8,425 nucleotides of DNA from an uncultured Bacteroidales bacterium. Lineage in GTDB: Bacteria; Bacteroidota; Bacteroidia; Bacteroidales; Bacteroidaceae. Position numbers and translations under genes: made by a program. Shown here piece by piece: positions 1 to 5,812 of this stretch. The stretch covers positions 1 to 8,425 of the forward strand of contig CACZRQ010000031.1 in NCBI GenBank assembly GCA_902783615.1. Direction: 5' to 3'. Below the pieces are notes generated by a model, which did no database searches, was not told where the DNA came from, and saw nothing but the letters and a program-made list of their open reading frames with translations. Positions within the stretch are counted from its first letter, which is position 1. Every line of letters starts with the position of its first letter.

Positions 1-948
1 ACTGAAGTTGATGACACCATTGCGGCTCAAGGGAGTAACACTGCTCACCACACCTTCTAATCGCTTGCTGCCCACTTTGACGATGGCTTTGCCACCAGGA
101 ACTACTCTGTCGCCATAACTGTCGGCTATCTCAGCATCCACCTTGAAGTGGCTCAAGTCGCTCACGATAGCCACCTGACTTCCTTGTCCTACCTGTGCTC
201 CCACCTGCGTATTGATAAAGGTGAGGATGCCTTTGCGAGGAGAACGGATTTGTGCATCTTCCAAGGTGCGACGCATCTCGTTCATACTCTTGGTAGAGAT
301 ATTCAGCTCCAACTCCTTAACTTTCAGGTCGGCTTCCTTTACGCGCCTTTCGTTGGTCAATTGTTGACGAAGCTGTTGCAAAGCCAAACGCTCCGTCTGG
401 TAGTCCAGTTCTGCTTGGCGAACTCGATCGGTGGTGCCTGAGCCCAGACTGTCCAATCGTCTTTCGTTCCGCAGATTTACCTCCATGCTACCCAACTTCA
501 TCTCTTCTACTTCTACCTTCATGGCGAGGTCGCTCAAGTAGGTTTCGTTGTTCACTCGCAGCTGTTCCAGTTGCAGGGCCTTCATCCGCTGTTCATCGCT
601 CAGCTTCGCCAAATCGGTTTCCGCACTCAGTAGGTCGAGTTTCAAGATGGGGGTGCCTACATCTACACTATCGCCACCTCTTTTATAAATCTCCATGATG
701 CGTGTAGTGATGGGAGAGTTGATGATTTCCTCGATGGCAGGCGACACCTTGCCAGTGGCTGTTACGCTTACCTCGATGGTGCCTCGGCTTACCTCGCTGA
801 TAGTCAGGTCATCCTTGCTGACACTGGTGCGCATCAGACTCATCAGAATGATGCCAACCACCAGTATGCCTCCACCTATCATGCCACCCTTGATAAGCTT
901 CTTACGGCGAGCCAAGTTCTTTTCTTCTTTTGTAATCTGTCTGTCCAT
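1..948 (-). CDS. Periplasmic adaptor (membrane fusion) subunit of an efflux transporter, HlyD/MacA type, 3' truncated by window edge
   Basis: This gene encodes the adaptor that links an inner-membrane exporter to a TolC-like outer-membrane channel. The frame is open from the ATG at 948 to base 1, giving 316 codons with no stop, so the C-terminus lies outside the window. Visible in order: a basic cytoplasmic N-terminus (residues 1-20, MDRQITKEEKNLARRKKLIK), one membrane anchor (about 21-38, GGMIGGGILVVGIILMSL), the first half of a lipoyl-type domain (about 54-105, with TATGKVSP), a charged heptad-rich coiled-coil hairpin (about 108-230), the second lipoyl half (about 232-263, AQIRSPRKGILTFINTQVGA), and the start of a beta-barrel domain. 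There is no lipobox, so it is anchored by the transmembrane helix. The architecture fits MacA-like adaptors of ABC exporters, but the partner genes would lie beyond the left edge, so substrate and transporter class are open. Codon 1 follows an A-rich leader without a Shine-Dalgarno sequence. Confidence 0.9.
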   Translation of the reverse strand, partial: MDRQITKEEKNLARRKKLIKGGMIGGGILVVGIILMSLMRTSVSKDDLTISEVSRGTIEVSVTATGKVSPAIEEIINSPITTRIMEIYKRGGDSVDVGTPILKLDLLSAETDLAKLSDEQRMKALQLEQLRVNNETYLSDLAMKVEVEEMKLGSMEVNLRNERRLDSLGSGTTDRVRQAELDYQTERLALQQLRQQLTNERRVKEADLKVKELELNISTKSMNEMRRTLEDAQIRSPRKGILTFINTQVGAQVGQGSQVAIVSDLSHFKVDAEIADSYGDRVVPGGKAIVKVGSKRLEGVVSSVTPLSRNGVINFS

Positions 949-974
949 AGAAATGTTTTTTTGCCTATTATACC

Positions 975-989
975 TCAAAAGCCGTGCCA
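975..989 (-). promoter_or_regulatory. Candidate sigma-54 (-24/-12) promoter for the efflux adaptor gene
   Basis: Reading the minus strand from 989 to 975 gives TGGCACG, four bases, then TTGA. The sigma-54 consensus is TGGCACG-N4-TTGC. The -24 half is perfect and the spacing exact; only the C of the -12 GC differs (A here). Transcription would start near 963, leaving a leader of about 15 nt before the ATG at 948. No TAnnTTTG housekeeping promoter is visible in 949-1027. A TATAAT lies at 972-967 but lacks a properly spaced upstream box. The call is by eye; the -12 mismatch lowers confidence. Confidence 0.4.
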
Positions 990-1027
990 AATTGCTAAGT
1001 TGCTGATAATGAGTATAGACATACAAA

Positions 1028-1055
1028 AATAGGTGTCCGTTTTCGGACACCTATT
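1028..1055 (-). terminator. Rho-independent terminator of typA
   Basis: A perfect 12-bp inverted repeat (1028-1039 with 1044-1055) closes a 4-nt loop. On the minus strand the stem is followed directly by a short T run (TATTTTTG). It begins about 20 nt after the typA stop codon, so it should end typA transcription and separate it from the downstream efflux adaptor gene. The plus-strand side ends in only a weak T/A-rich stretch, so I assign it to the minus strand. Confidence 0.85.
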
Positions 1056-1075
1056 CAATATTATCGTACACCAGA

Positions 1076-2878
1076 TTATTCTTTATTGGCACGTTTGCGT
1101 TCAATCTCGTCGAGGATAATCTTACGCATTCGCATCGACTTGGGTGTTACTTCAACATATTCATCCTCCTTGATATACTCCAGTGCTTCTTCGAGTGAGA
1201 ACTGCACGGGTGGGGTAAGGCGCACCTTATCGTCAGAGCCAGAAGCACGCATGTTGGTGAGTTTCTTCGATTTGGTGACATTGATCACCAGGTCGCGCTC
1301 ATGCACATGCTCGCCAACCACCTGACCAGCATACACCTCATCTTGCGGGAAGATGAAGAAGCGGCCACGATCCTGTAGTTTATCCAAGGCATAGGCGAAG
1401 GCTGTACCTGCCTCCATCGCCACCATCGAGCCGTTGATACGACGAATGATGTCGCCCTTGTATGGCTGATATTCCTTGAAGCGGTGAGCCATGATGGCTT
1501 CGCCTGCTGAGGCTGTGAGCACATTGGTACGCAAGCCGATGATGCCTCTCGATGGAATGTTGAACTCCAGGTTCACACGATCGGCACCACCATCTTCCAT
1601 CTTCAGCAAGTCGCCCTTGCGGCGAGTCACCATATCTATAATCTTACTGCTATAGTCAGTGGGCACGTTGATGGTGAGTTCCTCCACAGGTTCGCATTTC
1701 ACGCCATCAATCTGCTTGTAGATTACCTGAGGCTGACCTACTTGCAGCTCATAGCCCTCGCGACGCATGGTTTCGATGAGCACAGAAAGATGCAGCACGC
1801 CACGACCTGAAACAATCCACTTGCCTTCCACATCAGCCTTATCCACACGCAGTGCTAAGTTCTTGTCCAACTCGCGCTCCAGTCGTTCCTGAATATGGCG
1901 CGAGGTGACATACTTGCCCTCTTGTCCGTAGAACGGAGAGTCGTTGATGGTGAAAAGCATGCTCATGGTTGGCTCGTCGATAGTGATAGGAGGCAAAGCC
2001 TCAGGATTCTCGAAGTCGCAGATGGTATCGCCAATCTCGAAGTTATCAAGACCCACAATGGCGCAGATGTCGCCAGAGCCCACTTCAGCTACGCGTCGGC
2101 GTCCCATACCCTCGAAGGTGTGGAGCTCCTTGATCTTCGTCTTGGTCAACTCGCCATTGCGATGCGCCAAAGTGACGTTCATACCTTCTTGGATAACACC
2201 ACGATGCACACGCCCCACAGCGATACGGCCTGTGTAAGAGGAATAATCAAGAGAGGTAATCAGCATCTGCACAGTGCCTTCCAGCTGCTGGGGAGCAGGA
2301 ATGTTGTCGATGATGCAATCCAGCAGCGGAGTGATATCCTCAGTGGGCTGCTTCCAGTCGGTGCTCATCCAGCCGTTCTTGGCTGAGCCATAAATCACGG
2401 GATAGTCGAGCTGCTCCTCAGTAGCGTCGAGGTTGAACATCAGGTCGAACACCATTTCATTCACCTCTTCTGGGCGGCAATTGGGTTTGTCCACCTTGTT
2501 CACCACCACGATGGGCTTCAAGCCAATCTGCAGGGCTTTCTGCAGCACAAAGCGAGTCTGAGGCATGGGACCCTCGAAGGCATCCACCAATAGCAGACAG
2601 CCATCGGCCATGTTTAGCACACGCTCCACCTCGCCACCGAAATCGCTGTGTCCCGGAGTGTCGATGATGTTAATCTTTGTACCTTTATAGTTAATGGAAA
2701 CGTTTTTCGAAAGAATGGTGATACCACGCTCGCGTTCCAATTCGTTGTTATCCAGCATGAGCTGACCCGCCTGCTGGTTCTCGCGGAAGAGATTTCCTGC
2801 CAGCAACATCTTGTCAACCAGTGTGGTTTTACCGTGGTCAACATGAGCAATAATGGCGATATTTCTAATGTTCTGCAT
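1076..2878 (-). CDS. typA: Translational GTPase TypA/BipA
   Basis: TypA is a ribosome-associated translation-factor GTPase related to EF-G and LepA, implicated in ribosome assembly and stress or cold responses. From the chosen start the protein has 600 residues, the usual family length. The GTPase motifs are complete: P-loop AHVDHGKT (11-18), switch I ERERGITI (49-55 region), DTPGH (73-77), NKVD (127-130) and GSAK (164-167). EF-G-like domains follow, including the typical stretch around GRGVLHLSVLIETMRREGYE, then the C-terminal BipA-specific domain (NIPSRGIIGLRTNVLTASAG). The frame extends 15 codons further upstream to 2923, but those codons overlap and precede the promoter box at 2909-2902. 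The family N-terminus also begins MQNIRNIAIIAHVDHGKTT, so 2878 is the supported start. It stands alone, divergent from rpsO. Confidence 0.97.
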   Translation of the reverse strand: MQNIRNIAIIAHVDHGKTTLVDKMLLAGNLFRENQQAGQLMLDNNELERERGITILSKNVSINYKGTKINIIDTPGHSDFGGEVERVLNMADGCLLLVDAFEGPMPQTRFVLQKALQIGLKPIVVVNKVDKPNCRPEEVNEMVFDLMFNLDATEEQLDYPVIYGSAKNGWMSTDWKQPTEDITPLLDCIIDNIPAPQQLEGTVQMLITSLDYSSYTGRIAVGRVHRGVIQEGMNVTLAHRNGELTKTKIKELHTFEGMGRRRVAEVGSGDICAIVGLDNFEIGDTICDFENPEALPPITIDEPTMSMLFTINDSPFYGQEGKYVTSRHIQERLERELDKNLALRVDKADVEGKWIVSGRGVLHLSVLIETMRREGYELQVGQPQVIYKQIDGVKCEPVEELTINVPTDYSSKIIDMVTRRKGDLLKMEDGGADRVNLEFNIPSRGIIGLRTNVLTASAGEAIMAHRFKEYQPYKGDIIRRINGSMVAMEAGTAFAYALDKLQDRGRFFIFPQDEVYAGQVVGEHVHERDLVINVTKSKKLTNMRASGSDDKVRLTPPVQFSLEEALEYIKEDEYVEVTPKSMRMRKIILDEIERKRANKE

Positions 2879-2901
2879 ACCTATTATCTTAAAAGTGGGT
2901 G

Positions 2902-2909
2902 CAAAGGTA
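2902..2909 (-). promoter_or_regulatory. Bacteroidetes-type -7 box (TAnnTTTG) for typA
   Basis: The minus strand reads TACCTTTG from 2909 to 2902, an exact match to the Bacteroidetes -7 consensus. Transcription would start around 2896, giving a leader of about 18 nt before the ATG at 2878. No good TTTG -33 box lies at the usual 19-21 nt spacing, so only the -7 element is claimed. Its position rules out use of the in-frame codon at 2923 from this promoter. Confidence 0.6.
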
Positions 2910-2930
2910 CGAAAAATTTTCAAATTTTGC

Positions 2931-2960
2931 TTGCTATGTCAAATATATTGTGTACCTTTG
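2931..2960 (+). promoter_or_regulatory. Bacteroidetes-type promoter for rpsO
   Basis: TACCTTTG at 2953-2960 matches the TAnnTTTG -7 consensus, and a TTG (2931-2933, 3 of 4 bases of TTTG) lies 19 nt upstream. Transcription should begin near 2966, giving a leader of about 36 nt that is AT-rich and shows no strong fold or Shine-Dalgarno sequence. It lies back to back with the typA promoter. Confidence 0.6.
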
Positions 2961-3002
2961 CCCCGCATTTAACGATTTACAATCAATTTTTAATTAAACA
3001 TT

Positions 3003-3272
3003 ATGTATTTAGACGCTGCTAAAAAGAAAGAAATCTTCGAGAAGTACGGAACGTCCAACACTGATACTGGCTCACCTGAGGCCCAGATAGCATTGTTCTC
3101 ATACCGTATCTCTCACCTGACCGAGCATTTGAAGGTCAACAAGAAGGATTATAGCACTGAAAGAGCACTGACTATGTTGGTAGGTAAGCGCCGCCGCCTG
3201 CTGAAGTACCTGCAGGAGCGCGATATCAATCGCTACCGTGCCATCATTAAGGCTCTTGGCTTGCGCAAGTAA
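3003..3272 (+). CDS. rpsO: 30S ribosomal protein S15
   Basis: S15 is a primary 16S rRNA-binding protein that nucleates the platform of the small subunit and contacts 23S rRNA across the interface. The 89-residue product is the standard size. It shows the family signature: the GTSNTDTGSPEAQIALFSYR region (16-35), then helices with HLKVNKKDYSTERAL and the basic KRRRLLKYL segment, ending YRAIIKALGLRK. The gene is single-cistron: its own promoter lies just upstream and a strong terminator follows the stop. In enterobacteria rpsO sits directly before pnp. Here pnp is about 4.5 kb away on the opposite strand, so that coupling is absent. Confidence 0.98.
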   Translation: MYLDAAKKKEIFEKYGTSNTDTGSPEAQIALFSYRISHLTEHLKVNKKDYSTERALTMLVGKRRRLLKYLQERDINRYRAIIKALGLRK

Positions 3273-3293
3273 TTGCTTGCAGCAGAAGATTGA

Positions 3294-3325
3294 AAGGGGA
3301 AGTCTTGAGAGACTTCCCTTTTTTT
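3294..3325 (+). terminator. Rho-independent terminator of rpsO
   Basis: GGGAAGTCT (3297-3305), loop TGAG, and AGACTTCCC (3310-3318) form a perfect 9-bp GC-containing stem, which can be extended by A-T and G-T pairs. A run of seven T follows (3319-3325). It begins about 20 nt after the rpsO stop codon and isolates rpsO from the downstream acyl-CoA synthetase gene. Confidence 0.92.
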
Positions 3326-3361
3326 CATGCTCCCCCTTTAACATCATTTCACTTTATATAG

Positions 3362-3392
3362 TGTGTTTATAACAATCAATGTTGTATATTTG
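3362..3392 (+). promoter_or_regulatory. Bacteroidetes-type promoter for the acyl-CoA synthetase gene
   Basis: TATATTTG at 3385-3392 matches TAnnTTTG exactly. TGTG at 3362-3365, a 3-of-4 match to TTTG, lies 19 nt upstream. Predicted start near 3399 gives a leader of about 85 nt before the ATG at 3485, unusually long beside the 15-40 nt leaders of the neighbouring genes. The leader holds a 9-bp inverted repeat at 3421-3447. Confidence 0.5.
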
Positions 3393-3420
3393 CAGTCTAA
3401 GAGTTTTATAAAACCAATTG

Positions 3421-3447
3421 TTGCACAAATAGTTATGGTTTGTGCAA
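3421..3447 (+). repeat. Perfect 9-bp inverted repeat in the 5' leader of the acyl-CoA synthetase gene
   Basis: TTGCACAAA (3421-3429) and TTTGTGCAA (3439-3447) are exact reverse complements separated by 9 nt. The site is about 20 nt downstream of the predicted transcription start and 38 nt before the start codon. It could be an operator for a dimeric repressor, with its two half-sites 18 bp apart, or an RNA hairpin in the leader. There is no T-tract after it, so it is not a terminator. No regulator is encoded nearby. Confidence 0.5.
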
Positions 3448-3484
3448 TGAGCGGAAAGTTTCGAATGTAAAAAGAATTGACATT

Positions 3485-5134
3485 ATGTGGCAGCTATCAG
3501 AAAGAACCATTGGCCAATGGCTGGAATACTGGGCTGAGAAAACCCCAGATAAGGAATACATCGTTTATTCCGATCGTGATATGCGTTGGACTTTCAAACA
3601 GTTCAACGATCGAGTTGACCGTTTAGCGATGGGCTTGCTGGCCATCGGCATTAAAAAAGGTACGCATGTGGGTATCTGGGCAAGCAATGTCCCCGATTGG
3701 AACACCATGTTCTTCGCCTGCTCTAAAATAGGTGCTATCTCTATCATGGTGAACACCAATTTCAAGCAATATGAGATTGAGGATATGGTGCGCAAGAGCG
3801 ATATGGAGGTGCTTTGTATCATCGAGCATGAAAAGGACAACAATTTCATGGATATGACCTACGAAATGCTGCCAGAGTTGAAAACGCAAGAGAAAGGACA
3901 TTTGCAAAGCGAGGCTTTCCCTACCATGAAATCAGTGATTTATATGGGTACGGAGCAGCATCGAGGCATGTACACCATCAACGAGCTAATGATGATGGGA
4001 CTCACCATTGGCGAGGGCATCTACCAACAGGCCAAGAATGCCTGCAATTGTTTAGATGCCATCAACATCCAATATACCAGCGGTACCACTGGCTTTCCCA
4101 AAGGTGCAACACTCTCTCACTATGGCATTTGCAATAACGGCCACCTTACGGGAGTGCACCTCGATTTTTCACCTGATACCAAGCTTTGCATTTGTGTGCC
4201 CTTGTTCCATTGCTTTGGCTTGGTCTTAGGGGTTTTGAATTGTCTGACTCATGGATGTACCATGGTGATTGTGAAACGTTTCGACCCGTTATTGGTGTTG
4301 GCCAGCATCCATAAGGAGCGTTGCACATCGCTCTATGGTGTGCCCACCATGTATATCAATATCCTGCATCACCCCATGTTCGACCTGTTCAATCTCAGTA
4401 GTCTGCATGCAGGCATTATGGCTGGCTCGCTGTGTCCTGTGCCTTTAATGAAAGAGGTGGAGAAGAAGATGCACATGATTGTGACCAGCGAATATGGTCT
4501 GACAGAAGCATCGCCTGGCATGACGCAAACGCGTTGGGACGATCCGTTTGAGGTGAGATGTACCACTGTGGGACGTGAGTTCGAGCATACTGAGGTGAAG
4601 GTGCTCGACCCAGATGGCAACGAATGTCCCATTGGTGAGGAGGGCGAGTTGTGCAATCGAGGCTACAGCAATATGTTGGGCTATTACAAAGACCCTGAAG
4701 CTACGGCTCAGCTGATAGATAAGGACAACTGGCTTCATAGTGGTGACATTGGTTATAAAGACGAGAATGGCAATTTCCATGTAACAGGTCGCATCAAGGA
4801 TATGATTATCCGAGGTGGCGAGAACATCTATCCCAGCGAGATTGAAGAATACCTGCAGCGTATGCCAGAAATCAAGATTGTGCAGGTGGTGGGTGTGCCA
4901 TCCAAGAAATATGGCGAAAGCGTGGGAGCATTTATCATGCTGAATCCAGATTGTCACCTTACGGAACTTGACATCCGTGAGTTCTGCAACGGTAAGATTG
5001 CACGCTATAAAATACCCAAGTACATATTCTTTGTCAACGAGTTTCCGCTCACTGGCAGTGGCAAGATCCAGAAATACAAACTACGTGAGATGAGCCTCGA
5101 ACTTTGTGAGAAGCAAGGGATTACAGTAATATAA
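3485..5134 (+). CDS. AMP-binding acyl-CoA synthetase (fatty acyl-CoA ligase, ACSF2/FadD-like)
   Basis: This enzyme activates a carboxylic acid, probably a fatty acid, with ATP to an acyl-adenylate and then forms the CoA thioester. The 549-residue protein has the full adenylate-forming set: P-loop YTSGTTGFPKGA (197-208), the A5 motif YGLTEASP (337-344), HSGD with the ribose-binding Asp (418-421), the hinge GRIKDMIIRGGENIYPSEIE (435 onward), and the catalytic Lys in GSGK (K527). The N-terminal domain begins WQLSERTIGQWLEYWAEKTP, similar to medium-chain or ACSF2-like ligases. There is no membrane segment, so it should be cytosolic. I chose the ATG at 3485. An in-frame TTG 15 codons upstream would start inside the leader inverted repeat, and the added residues resemble nothing in the family. 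It is monocistronic and convergent with the sufE operon. Chain-length specificity cannot be read from the sequence. Confidence 0.93.
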   Translation: MWQLSERTIGQWLEYWAEKTPDKEYIVYSDRDMRWTFKQFNDRVDRLAMGLLAIGIKKGTHVGIWASNVPDWNTMFFACSKIGAISIMVNTNFKQYEIEDMVRKSDMEVLCIIEHEKDNNFMDMTYEMLPELKTQEKGHLQSEAFPTMKSVIYMGTEQHRGMYTINELMMMGLTIGEGIYQQAKNACNCLDAINIQYTSGTTGFPKGATLSHYGICNNGHLTGVHLDFSPDTKLCICVPLFHCFGLVLGVLNCLTHGCTMVIVKRFDPLLVLASIHKERCTSLYGVPTMYINILHHPMFDLFNLSSLHAGIMAGSLCPVPLMKEVEKKMHMIVTSEYGLTEASPGMTQTRWDDPFEVRCTTVGREFEHTEVKVLDPDGNECPIGEEGELCNRGYSNMLGYYKDPEATAQLIDKDNWLHSGDIGYKDENGNFHVTGRIKDMIIRGGENIYPSEIEEYLQRMPEIKIVQVVGVPSKKYGESVGAFIMLNPDCHLTELDIREFCNGKIARYKIPKYIFFVNEFPLTGSGKIQKYKLREMSLELCEKQGITVI

Positions 5135-5156
5135 TTTAAGTTTTGGATGTGATTAT

Positions 5157-5242
5157 GTTCAAAAATAGGATATAATTTGCATGCAATTTATGACGCTTTC
5201 AGCGTCATAAAATGCATGCTAAAATTATCCCGTTTTTTGAAC
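5157..5242. repeat. 86-nt near-complete imperfect palindrome in the convergent intergenic gap
   Basis: The two halves pair almost from end to end around a 3-nt loop (5198-5200). The inner stem 5179-5197 with 5201-5219 has 18 of 19 pairs, including a perfect 9-bp core (TATGACGCT with AGCGTCATA) and symmetrically placed GCATGC sites. The outer arms continue with small bulges through AATT/ATTA-rich sequence to GTTC (5157-5160) matching GAAC (5239-5242). It lies 23 nt past the stop of the acyl-CoA synthetase gene and about 100 nt past the sufE stop. It may act as a bidirectional terminator or be a small palindromic mobile element (REP- or MITE-like). No target-site duplication is visible. Confidence 0.85.
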
Positions 5243-5244
5243 AC

Positions 5245-5306
5245 CCTACGGGGCTAATCTTCAGTTAAGTAATGATATAGCAGCTGGTCCATAAAACCCC
5301 GTTAGG
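5245..5306. repeat. GC-rich interrupted inverted repeat next to the 86-nt palindrome
   Basis: CCTACGGGG (5245-5253) and CCCCGTTAGG (5297-5306) are reverse complements except for one extra T, separated by 43 nt of unremarkable sequence. Similar CCCCGTAGGG-type palindromes occur in intergenic repeats of Bacteroidales genomes, as far as I recall. Together with the adjacent palindrome this suggests a compound intergenic repeat. The rest of 5135-5341 shows no coding potential. Confidence 0.45.
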
Positions 5307-5341
5307 CATCAATTGGGTCAATAGCTATACCGTTACCTTTG

Positions 5342-5767
5342 TTATCCTTGCTTCGCCTTGAAAGCCAAGGCATACATTTTCATTTGTTTCATCATGGACA
5401 GGAGGCCATTGCTGCGGGTGGGGGAGAGGTGCTCGCGCAAGCCTATCTGCTCGATGAAGTAGAGGTCGGCACTGAGGATGTCATCAGGAGTCTGGTTATC
5501 CAGCACACGGATGAGCAGTGTGATAATGCCTTTCACGATCAGGGCATCGCTTTCAGCCTGGAAATGTATCTTGCCCTCTGGAGTAAGGTCGGCTTGAAGC
5601 CACACACGACTTTGGCAGCCCTCAATCAGGTTGCTCTCGTTCTTATATTGTTCGGCCAATGGCTGCTGCTCGTTACCAAGGTCAATCAGCAACTGGTACT
5701 TGTCCATCCAATCATCGTAGTCGCTGAACTCAGCGATAATTTCATCTTGTATCTCGTTAATAGTCAT
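5342..5767 (-). CDS. sufE: SufE-family cysteine desulfuration protein
   Basis: SufE proteins accept the persulfide sulfur from a cysteine desulfurase (SufS) and pass it on for Fe-S cluster assembly in the cytosol. The 141-residue length matches the family. The key motif is ESNLIEGCQSRVW with the acceptor Cys at residue 51. Also typical are the N-terminal helix MTINEIQDEIIAEFSDYDDWMDKYQLLIDLG, shown here in two parts as MTINEIQDEIIAEFSD and YDDWMDKYQLLIDLG, and the C-terminal SPTRSNGLLSMMKQMK. It is the last gene of a three-gene minus-strand operon, starting 39 nt after the stop of the glutaminyl cyclase gene. No SufS, SufBCD or other Fe-S genes are near, so its partner is encoded elsewhere. 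Confidence 0.93.
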   Translation of the reverse strand: MTINEIQDEIIAEFSDYDDWMDKYQLLIDLGNEQQPLAEQYKNESNLIEGCQSRVWLQADLTPEGKIHFQAESDALIVKGIITLLIRVLDNQTPDDILSADLYFIEQIGLREHLSPTRSNGLLSMMKQMKMYALAFKAKQG

Positions 5768-5784
5768 AGTCTCTAAAAATAATC

Positions 5785-5812
5785 GTCAATAGTCAATCGT
5801 CAATTGTCAATG
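5785..5812. repeat. Tandem heptamer array, 4 x GTCAATN
   Basis: On the plus strand the units are GTCAATA, GTCAATC, GTCAATT and GTCAATG, followed by a degenerate TTCATTA. On the minus strand each unit reads NATTGAC. The array fills most of the 39-nt gap between the cyclase gene and sufE, and the cyclase stop codon (5809-5807) lies in the unit nearest that gene. Only the seventh base varies. Copy-number change would shift sufE spacing by 7 bp without altering either protein. Confidence 0.8.

Noticed and set aside
967..972. TATAAT as a sigma-70 -10 box for the efflux adaptor
   Set aside because: No suitably spaced -35 box, and Bacteroidetes housekeeping promoters use TAnnTTTG; kept only as an alternative to the sigma-54-like site.
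1895..2386. 163-residue plus-strand ORF opposite typA
   Set aside because: Antisense to strongly conserved TypA coding sequence, with no family resemblance or upstream signals.
2879..2923. Fifteen-codon N-terminal extension of TypA (in-frame start at 2923)
   Set aside because: The TAnnTTTG promoter lies within it, the residues do not match the family N-terminus, and MQNIRNIAIIAHVDHGKTT is the conserved beginning.
3440..3484. TTG start for the acyl-CoA synthetase giving 15 extra residues
   Set aside because: It would begin inside the right arm of the leader inverted repeat, and the added residues resemble nothing in the family; the ATG at 3485 precedes the conserved domain directly.
5339..5776. 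145-residue plus-strand ORF opposite sufE
   Set aside because: It is almost exactly antisense to a clear SufE gene, has no recognisable motif or promoter, and reads as a codon-bias shadow.
5785..5812. Possible CRISPR-like array
   Set aside because: The units are 7 bp and contiguous with no spacers, so it is a simple tandem repeat.
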